Shown here piece after piece: positions 1-4,031 of a stretch of 6,015 nt of DNA. The number at the start of each line of letters is the position of its first letter. Positions within the stretch are counted from its first letter, which is position 1. Under the pieces are notes generated by a model. It saw only the letters and a list, made by a program, of their open reading frames with translations. It searched no databases and was not told the DNA's origin. The translations under genes and the position numbers were made by a program. The stretch comes from Desulfarculus sp. GTDB taxonomy: Bacteria; Desulfobacterota; Desulfarculia; Desulfarculales; Desulfarculaceae. Location: assembly GCA_020216625.1 (NCBI GenBank), contig JAIUYB010000159.1, positions 1 to 6,015 on the forward strand. The letters run 5' to 3'.

Positions 1-2152
1 CGTTGAGCCCGTAGACCTGGCCTTCATAAACCAGACCGAATCCATGGGGGATCAGGACCGTGCCCGGCCGCACCGCGGGGTCGGCCTCCAGCTCGCCCTG
101 CTCGCTGCCCGCTCGGGTGCTGACCCGCACCGTCTGGCCATCGACTAGGCCCAGACGGGCCAGGTCGGCCGGGTTCAGGGCCACGGTGCAGGCTCGGCGG
201 CCCTGGTTCCAGGCCGGGTCGCGCATCAGGGAGTTGGCGTTCATATCGAAATGCCGACCGGCGTTGAGGATCAGGGGAAATTCCGGGTCGTTGGCCAGGG
301 CCTGGGCCTCGGCCTGGGGCGTTATCTCCGCCAGCCAGGCCTCCATCTCCGGGGCGTGCAGGTTGATCTTGCCGTCGGCGGTGCGCAGGCTGGCCAGGTT
401 GTTATCCGGATCGCACTGGCCTAGCCACAGGCCCTCGGGGTGGTCAAAGAGAGCCTGGAACAGGGTCTCGCCCTGGGCCGGACCGGGGGCGAAACCGGCT
501 CGGGCCGCGTTTTGGCGAAAATCCTTGGGCGCGGTCATGAACAGACCCCAGAGCGCGGCCAGGTTGGCCGAGCCCAGCTCTTGGCCCAAGGTCTGGGCCA
601 GGACAAAGGGCGACATGGCCTGGGCGGCGGGATTGGTCTGGAAGAAGCTCGTCAAGGCCAGGCCGAAACCCAGGCGGTCGCCCTTGGCCGCCTGGCGCAG
701 ACGGTCGGGGATTTCCGGGATCAGGCCCAATTCCTCGGCCAGGCGGGTGAAGATCTGGCTGGTCTCCAGGGGCTCGCCCAAGGGCTTCACCACTGGCCGC
801 CTGAGTTGGCCGTAGATTCCCGGCCAGGTCCAGGTGAAGAAGGTGGTGTCCCAGGACTCGTAGCCGCTCCTGGCTGGTAGGACATAGTGGGACAGGGCCG
901 CGGTCTCGGTCAGGGCCAGGTCGATGGTCACCAGGAGGTCCAAGGCCGCGAAGGCCCGCTCGTAGGCGCTGGTGTCGGCATAGGAGCGCAGGGGATTGGA
1001 CTGGCTGCACAACACGGCCCGCAGGCGCTGGGGGTGGTCGCTCAGGATCTCCTCGGGCATGACGTTGGGCGGGTAGACCCCCATGATGGCCGGGAAGTCG
1101 GTGGCCAGGGTGCGCCAGGCCCTGGGGTCGCGCTCGTCGGAGTGGGCTCCCAGGGGCATGATCGATCCCGGGATCACGTTGCCGCCCGGCCGGCCGATGC
1201 TGCCGCAGACGGCCATCAGGAGGTAATAGAGATAGCTGGTGGCGGTGCTGTGGCGGTTCATATACACCCCCAAGTCGGGATGCATGGACCAGTTCTTGGT
1301 GGTCAGCAGCCGGCAGAGGCGGACCACCGGCTCCCAGTCCAGACCGCAGACCTCCAGGGCGGCGATAATGTCCAAATCCGCGAACCAGCCGCGCACCGTC
1401 TCGAAACCGCTGGTGTTTGCATTGATGAACGCCTGGTCCTGCCAGCCCTCGCGCAGGATCAGGGCGAGCATGGCCTTGAGCAGCAGGGCGTCAGAGCCCG
1501 GGCAGATGGCCAGGTGCAGGTCGGCCTTCTGGGCGGTCTCGGAGCGGCGGGGATCGATCACCACCAGCAGACGGTCGGGGTCGCGGCTCAGGCGCTCCAG
1601 CACTCGCCGGGCCTGGGGCATCTGGTGGCTCATCCAGCCGTTCCAGCCCCAGGCCAAGAGCAGCTCGGTGCGCTCCTCGTCCGGCAGGGTGCCCAGGTAT
1701 TGCCGCCCCAAAAAGCGGCCCCCGGCCCAGAAATGCCCGGTCAGCTCCTGGGCCAGGGCGTTGTAGTGATAGCGCGAGCCCAGGGCGCGCAACAGGCGCA
1801 CCCCAAAGGCCGCCTCCAGGTGGCAGCCCTGGCCGGCCCCGCCCATGTAGGCCAGGCTGCGGGGACCGTGCTGGCCGACGATGGCGCGCAGCTTTTCCGC
1901 TATCTCGGTGATGGCCTGGTCCCAGGGGATGGGGTCGAAGCCGCCCTGGGCGTTGCGCTTCAGGGGATGAGTGAGACGCTGGGCGTGGTGCTGGTGGTGG
2001 GCCAGGTTCAGGCCCTTGCGGCAGGCGTAACCCTGGCTGCGGGGGTTGGCTGGGTCGGGCCGGCTCTTGACGATGCGGTTGTCCTCCACCAACACCCGGA
2101 GACCGCAGTTCTGGGCGCAAAGCACGCATCCGGTCTGATGCCAGGTTCCCAT
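1..2152 (-). CDS. Molybdopterin-dependent oxidoreductase (DMSO reductase superfamily), 3' end outside window
   Basis: The minus-strand frame is open from an ATG at 2152-2150 to base 1, giving 717 codons with no stop, so the C-terminus is cut by the window edge. Residues 1-55 form the small Fe-S domain: C9-x2-C12-x3-C16-x27-C44 followed by R-K-G, the usual [4Fe-4S] pattern of this superfamily. The catalytic/MGD domain follows, with I-D200-P-R-R, then P218-G-S-D, then S-N386-P. The C-terminal dinucleotide-binding domain starts near F625 and contains N638-A-N-S-L-M-R-D-P-A-W-N and P702-H-G-F-G. Family members run about 650-800 residues, so little should be missing. There is no Tat signal, so the enzyme is probably cytoplasmic. 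Where a Cys/Sec/Ser metal ligand is expected (about residues 130-140) the sequence reads N-A-L-A-Q-E-L-T-G, with no Cys. The substrate is unknown; formate dehydrogenase is unlikely without Cys/Sec-His. GGGAG precedes the start, and the iron-sulfur gene ends 30 bases upstream, so the two are probably co-transcribed. Confidence 0.92.
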   Translation of the reverse strand, partial: MGTWHQTGCVLCAQNCGLRVLVEDNRIVKSRPDPANPRSQGYACRKGLNLAHHQHHAQRLTHPLKRNAQGGFDPIPWDQAITEIAEKLRAIVGQHGPRSLAYMGGAGQGCHLEAAFGVRLLRALGSRYHYNALAQELTGHFWAGGRFLGRQYLGTLPDEERTELLLAWGWNGWMSHQMPQARRVLERLSRDPDRLLVVIDPRRSETAQKADLHLAICPGSDALLLKAMLALILREGWQDQAFINANTSGFETVRGWFADLDIIAALEVCGLDWEPVVRLCRLLTTKNWSMHPDLGVYMNRHSTATSYLYYLLMAVCGSIGRPGGNVIPGSIMPLGAHSDERDPRAWRTLATDFPAIMGVYPPNVMPEEILSDHPQRLRAVLCSQSNPLRSYADTSAYERAFAALDLLVTIDLALTETAALSHYVLPARSGYESWDTTFFTWTWPGIYGQLRRPVVKPLGEPLETSQIFTRLAEELGLIPEIPDRLRQAAKGDRLGFGLALTSFFQTNPAAQAMSPFVLAQTLGQELGSANLAALWGLFMTAPKDFRQNAARAGFAPGPAQGETLFQALFDHPEGLWLGQCDPDNNLASLRTADGKINLHAPEMEAWLAEITPQAEAQALANDPEFPLILNAGRHFDMNANSLMRDPAWNQGRRACTVALNPADLARLGLVDGQTVRVSTRAGSEQGELEADPAVRPGTVLIPHGFGLVYEGQVYGLN

Positions 2153-2165
2153 GTCTCCCTCTCCC

Positions 2166-2182
2166 CGGGGCGGTTTGCCCCG
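2166..2182 (-). other. Small GC-rich hairpin between the iron-sulfur gene and the molybdoenzyme gene
   Basis: A perfect 6-bp inverted repeat (CGGGGC, 5-base loop, GCCCCG) begins directly after the TAG stop of the upstream gene. It is followed by a purine-rich ribosome-binding stretch (GGGAGAGGGAG) before the ATG at 2152. There is no U-run, so it does not look like a terminator. It could tune translational coupling or protect the upstream message from 3' decay. A 6-bp GC stem can also arise by chance in DNA this GC-rich. Confidence 0.4.
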
Positions 2183-3268
2183 CTAAAGATTCTGGTGCCG
2201 GCTGAGCTTTTCTTGCAAGGCCGCCCGGGTCTTGGCCCTGAGCAGCATGGCCTCGCCGACGTTGCGCGGCACCTGGGGTTGTTCTGGCTTGCGCGTCAGG
2301 CTCAGGGCCTCGGAGGGACAGGTGGTGACGCACAGGCCGCAGCCGATGCAGCGCTCCGGGTCCAGCCGGGCTTGGTCGTCCTCCAGACTGAGCGCCTCCA
2401 TCTGGCAGCGCTCCAGGCAAGTCCCGCAGCCGACGCAGGCCTCCTGGTCCAGGCTGGCCACAAAGGGCGAGACCACCAGTTGGGCCGGGTGGGGGTGGCG
2501 CTTGAGGTTCTTGAGCACCTGGCAGCAATCGCCGCAGCAGAGGCAGATGTTGATGACGTCCTGGGAGTTGCTGGGCTGGACCACCAGGCCCTGCTCCTCG
2601 GCCTTTTGGAGGATGCCCAGGGCTTCGTCCTGATCGATGGTGCGGCCCAGTCCGTTACGTAGGTAGTATTCCGCCCCCCAGCCGAAGACCAGGCAGGCCT
2701 CGGAGAGCTTGCCGCAGCCCCCGCCCCGGAGTTCGTGCTCGCGGCGGCAGATGCAAGGAGCCACCAAGAGCTTGTCCTGACGGCGGATCAGCGCCTCGGC
2801 CGATTCGTAGGCCAGGATCTCGGCCTTGGCCTCCACACTGCGCCCCACCGGGATGGTGCGCAACTGGGGCAGCACCCCGAAGGAGGCCTGGGCCAGGTGG
2901 GGCATGTATTCCTCCACGTCGGCCACGAACTGCGGGGTCAGGCGGTTGAGGTTGTATTCCCAGATGCCGATGACGAACTGCGAGGCCATGTAGGCCGGGG
3001 GCCGGTCGGCCGTCTCGATGCTGAAAATCAGGCCCTTGCGCGACATCTCCCGCAGCCGGGGCGCGATCTTCTCCACCGGCTGGCCCGCCCGCTGGGCGAT
3101 GGCCTCGGCCGGCTCCAGCTTCAGGGTCAGCTTCACCGCCAGCTCCGCCTCCTCGGGGGTGAAGAGCTGGCGCAGGATGCGCAGCTCCACCCCGCTCTCG
3201 GTGGGGGGGAACCCGGCCGGCAGGCGGTCCAAATGGCGGGCCAACTGCTGGTAGACCTCATCGCTCAT
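2183..3268 (-). CDS. Winged-helix / multi-cluster 4Fe-4S ferredoxin-like protein
   Basis: This 361-residue protein has no signal peptide or membrane segment, so it is cytoplasmic. Residues about 36-85 (F-T-P-E-E-A-E-L-A ... E-M-S-R-K-G-L-I-F) look like a winged-helix fold. Two cysteine-rich segments follow: P-C172-I-C174-R-R-E-H with C185 and C192, then I-C242-L-C-C-G-D-C-C249. Residues 278-288 (C-x2-C-x2-C-x3-C) and 307-317 (same spacing, ending C-P) form a classical 2x[4Fe-4S] ferredoxin module. The order matches what I recall of an uncharacterised family in anaerobic bacteria; no symbol is assigned. It should carry at least two clusters and possibly one or two more. Its likely role is electron transfer to or from the molybdoenzyme encoded 30 bases downstream; that is inferred from gene order. 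AAGGAG lies 7 bases before the ATG at 3268, which fixes the start. A promoter and a MarR-type box lie in the 64-base gap upstream. The N-terminal fold could instead be a protein-interaction domain. Confidence 0.9.
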   Translation of the reverse strand: MSDEVYQQLARHLDRLPAGFPPTESGVELRILRQLFTPEEAELAVKLTLKLEPAEAIAQRAGQPVEKIAPRLREMSRKGLIFSIETADRPPAYMASQFVIGIWEYNLNRLTPQFVADVEEYMPHLAQASFGVLPQLRTIPVGRSVEAKAEILAYESAEALIRRQDKLLVAPCICRREHELRGGGCGKLSEACLVFGWGAEYYLRNGLGRTIDQDEALGILQKAEEQGLVVQPSNSQDVINICLCCGDCCQVLKNLKRHPHPAQLVVSPFVASLDQEACVGCGTCLERCQMEALSLEDDQARLDPERCIGCGLCVTTCPSEALSLTRKPEQPQVPRNVGEAMLLRAKTRAALQEKLSRHQNL

Positions 3269-3283
3269 GGCGGCGCTCCTTGT

Positions 3284-3316
3284 AGCATTGTGAATATCTT
3301 GTACGCTAACAATGCT
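3284..3316. repeat. 33-bp dyad: AGCATTGT - 17 bases - ACAATGCT
   Basis: Perfect 8-bp inverted arms at 3284-3291 and 3309-3316 flank the predicted -10 and most of the spacer of the iron-sulfur gene promoter. The arms also overlap one end of the shared 16-base motif. The dyad could be an extended or second regulator site, since arm centres are 25 bp apart (about 2.4 helical turns). It is absent from the marR promoter in this form. Confidence 0.5.
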
Positions 3317-3321
3317 GGCAA
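3293..3321 (-). promoter_or_regulatory. Predicted sigma-70-type promoter of the iron-sulfur/molybdoenzyme genes
   Basis: On the minus strand, TTGCCA (3321-3316, 5 of 6 to the -35 consensus) is followed after exactly 17 bases by GATATT (3298-3293, 4 of 6 to the -10 consensus). Transcription would start near 3286, leaving a leader of about 18 bases that contains the AAGGAG ribosome-binding site. The promoter sits wholly inside the 64-base gap after marR, so the redox genes can be transcribed independently of marR. Read-through from marR is also possible because no terminator is visible between them. Confidence 0.55.
3295..3310 (-). promoter_or_regulatory. Candidate MarR operator in the iron-sulfur gene promoter
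   Basis: GTTAGCGTACAAGATA on the minus strand matches GTTAGCATACTAGATA upstream of marR at 14 of 16 positions. It fills most of the -35/-10 spacer and overlaps the -10 element, where a bound dimer would block RNA polymerase. The TTAGC core resembles the SlyA/MarR class of boxes (TTAGCAAGCTAA-like). Two copies, both on promoters next to a marR gene, make this a better candidate than a lone palindrome. Binding itself is inferred. Confidence 0.55.
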
Positions 3322-3332
3322 AAAAATAATGT

Positions 3333-3743
3333 CTAGCGCAAGTCCCGCAAAAGACGCTTCAGGAGGATTTTCTCCTCCAGGGATAGAGGGCTCAAGACCG
3401 CCTGGTTGCTGTCGATCACCGCCTGGCGCAATTCATTCACCAACCCTTTGGCCTTGGCGGTGGTGAAGATCCTCACCACCCTTCGGTCGTTGGGGTCGGG
3501 CTCCTTGCTGATCCAGCCGTTGTCGGCCATCCGTTCCAAGATGCCGGAAAGCGTGGCGCTATCCAGCACCAGGCGCTGGCCGATCTCCCCAGCGGCCAGT
3601 CCGTCCTCCTCCTCGAGAACTCCCAGGATCAGGCGCTGCACCGAGGTGAGGCCATAGGGGCGCAGGTGCTCCTTGAGGATGCCATGGGCACGCTGGTAGG
3701 CCTTGGCCAGTTGAAAGACGATGCAGTCCTCGAAGGATTCCAT
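3333..3743 (-). CDS. MarR-family transcriptional regulator
   Basis: This 136-residue protein is close to the usual MarR length of about 135-150. Residues 1-30 form the N-terminal dimerisation helix. Residues 32-47 and 49-58 lead into the recognition helix (about L60-A73, L-D-S-A-T-L-S-G-I-L-E-R-M-A). The wing follows with the family hallmark D83-P-N-D86-R87-R88. Residues 97-136 form the C-terminal dimer helices. Such proteins act as dimers, usually repressors released by a small ligand or by oxidation. The only cysteine is C7, near the start of helix 1. GAGG lies 5 bases before the ATG at 3743, and a predicted promoter with an overlapping palindrome lies directly upstream, suggesting autoregulation. 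The related motif in the next promoter points to control of the iron-sulfur/molybdoenzyme pair. Activator function cannot be excluded, and the ligand is unknown. Confidence 0.93.
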   Translation of the reverse strand: MESFEDCIVFQLAKAYQRAHGILKEHLRPYGLTSVQRLILGVLEEEDGLAAGEIGQRLVLDSATLSGILERMADNGWISKEPDPNDRRVVRIFTTAKAKGLVNELRQAVIDSNQAVLSPLSLEEKILLKRLLRDLR

Positions 3744-3758
3744 GCTGACCTCGCGAAA

Positions 3759-3776
3759 GTTAGCATACTAGATAAC
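3759..3776. promoter_or_regulatory. Candidate MarR operator upstream of marR
   Basis: GTTAGCATACTAGATAAC is an imperfect 18-bp palindrome with GTTAnC...GnTAAC ends and an inner TAG-CATA-CTA core. Its first 16 bases match the site in the iron-sulfur gene promoter at 14 positions. It begins 16 bp before the marR start codon and covers the predicted -10, the expected position for autorepression. Similarity to SlyA-type boxes (9 of 12 positions to TTAGCAAGCTAA) supports a MarR-class site. Confidence 0.6.
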
Positions 3777-3797
3777 CCGGGACGGCCTGGAGGTCAA
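3769..3797 (-). promoter_or_regulatory. Predicted marR promoter
   Basis: On the minus strand TTGACC (3797-3792, 5 of 6 to the -35 consensus) is followed after 17 bases by TATCTA (3774-3769, only 3 of 6 to the -10 consensus). Transcription would begin near 3762, giving a leader of about 19 bases, the same architecture as the iron-sulfur gene promoter. The -10 is weak, so the assignment leans on spacing, -35 quality and the overlapping palindrome. Confidence 0.4.
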
Positions 3798-3898
3798 GGG
3801 ATTTTGTGTCGTCAAGGGCGAGGCCGCGCTCGACGCCTTGGGCAGCTCCTCGCGCCGCCATTAATCGGAATTGTTCCCGGGTCATTTTGGATAATTCT

Positions 3899-3915
3899 TT
3901 GGTATGATTTGTGCT
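3899..3915 (+). promoter_or_regulatory. Candidate sigma-54 (-24/-12) promoter for the chemoreceptor gene
   Basis: TTGGTATG-N4-GTGCT keeps the invariant GG (3901-3902) and GC (3913-3914) exactly 10 bases apart. It agrees with the YTGGCACG-N4-TTGCW consensus at 10 of 13 defined positions. Initiation near 3926 would give a leader of about 105 bases. A competing reading is a sigma-70 -10 element, TATGAT at 3903-3908 (5 of 6), but no good -35 lies 16-18 bases upstream of it. Sigma-54 control of motility genes is common in this type of bacterium. No enhancer-binding site is recognised. Confidence 0.42.
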
Positions 3916-3958
3916 GTCGCTTGAGTATTAATCCCTCCGAACCGGTCCAGGGGCGCGA

Positions 3959-3980
3959 TCACCCGCTGGTGAGGGGGGGG
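3959..3980 (+). repeat. Leader hairpin followed by a G8 homopolymer
   Basis: A perfect 5-bp stem (TCACC, loop CGCT, GGTGA; 3959-3972) is followed immediately by eight consecutive G (3973-3980). The tract is 51 bases upstream of the mcp start, inside the predicted leader. Runs of eight G can slip during replication, but here a length change would alter only leader RNA spacing, not a reading frame. Function is unknown. Confidence 0.4.
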
Positions 3981-4020
3981 ATGGTGCGTTCGCGATAGTG
4001 GCCATCGATGCGCGGATACT

Positions 4021-4030
4021 GGGGAGGGAG
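4021..4030 (+). promoter_or_regulatory. Ribosome-binding site that fixes the chemoreceptor start
   Basis: GGGGAGGGAG ends one base before the ATG at 4032. Its GGAG core (4022-4025) lies 6 bases before the start codon. An in-frame ATG at 4008 would add eight residues but has no purine-rich sequence ahead of it, so 4032 is preferred. The protein from 4032 also starts in the usual MCP manner, with a few polar or basic residues before the first membrane helix. Confidence 0.7.
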
Positions 4031-4031
4031 C

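Larger units (their letters stand above)
3744..4031. other. Divergent intergenic region between marR and the chemoreceptor gene
   Basis: These 288 bases separate leftward marR from rightward mcp. From left to right they hold the marR ribosome-binding site and MarR-type palindrome (3759-3776), the predicted marR promoter up to 3797, and a short stretch with codon-like composition on the plus strand ending in TAA at 3862-3864. An AT-richer block (about 3860-3940) carries the candidate mcp promoter. The last part is a G-rich leader with a small hairpin, a run of eight G and the mcp ribosome-binding site. I see no RNA gene or recognisable riboswitch. Confidence 0.7.

Noticed and set aside
60..815. 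251-codon plus-strand frame near the left edge
   Set aside because: It is an Arg/Ser/Ala/Trp-rich translation antisense to the C-terminal half of the molybdoenzyme. No ribosome-binding site or family resemblance is seen.
887..2662. 591-codon open frame on the plus strand
   Set aside because: It lies antisense to the molybdoenzyme and iron-sulfur genes, whose frames carry clear family motifs. Its translation is Gly/Gln/Ala/Val-rich and low in complexity, typical of the complement of GC-rich coding DNA.
3359..3377. GGAGGA / TCCTCC inverted repeat as a marR terminator
   Set aside because: It lies inside the marR coding sequence about 25 bases before the stop codon and is not followed by a U-run. 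The T7 run on the minus strand after the stop (3326-3320) has no hairpin before it.
3760..3861. 33-codon minus-strand open frame upstream of marR
   Set aside because: It has no ribosome-binding site and no recognisable motif, and it covers the predicted marR promoter and operator, so it is most likely chance.
3920..4031. c-di-GMP or other riboswitch in the chemoreceptor leader
   Set aside because: None of the conserved loop sequences or helices of known classes could be recognised; only a 5-bp hairpin and weak complementarity are present.
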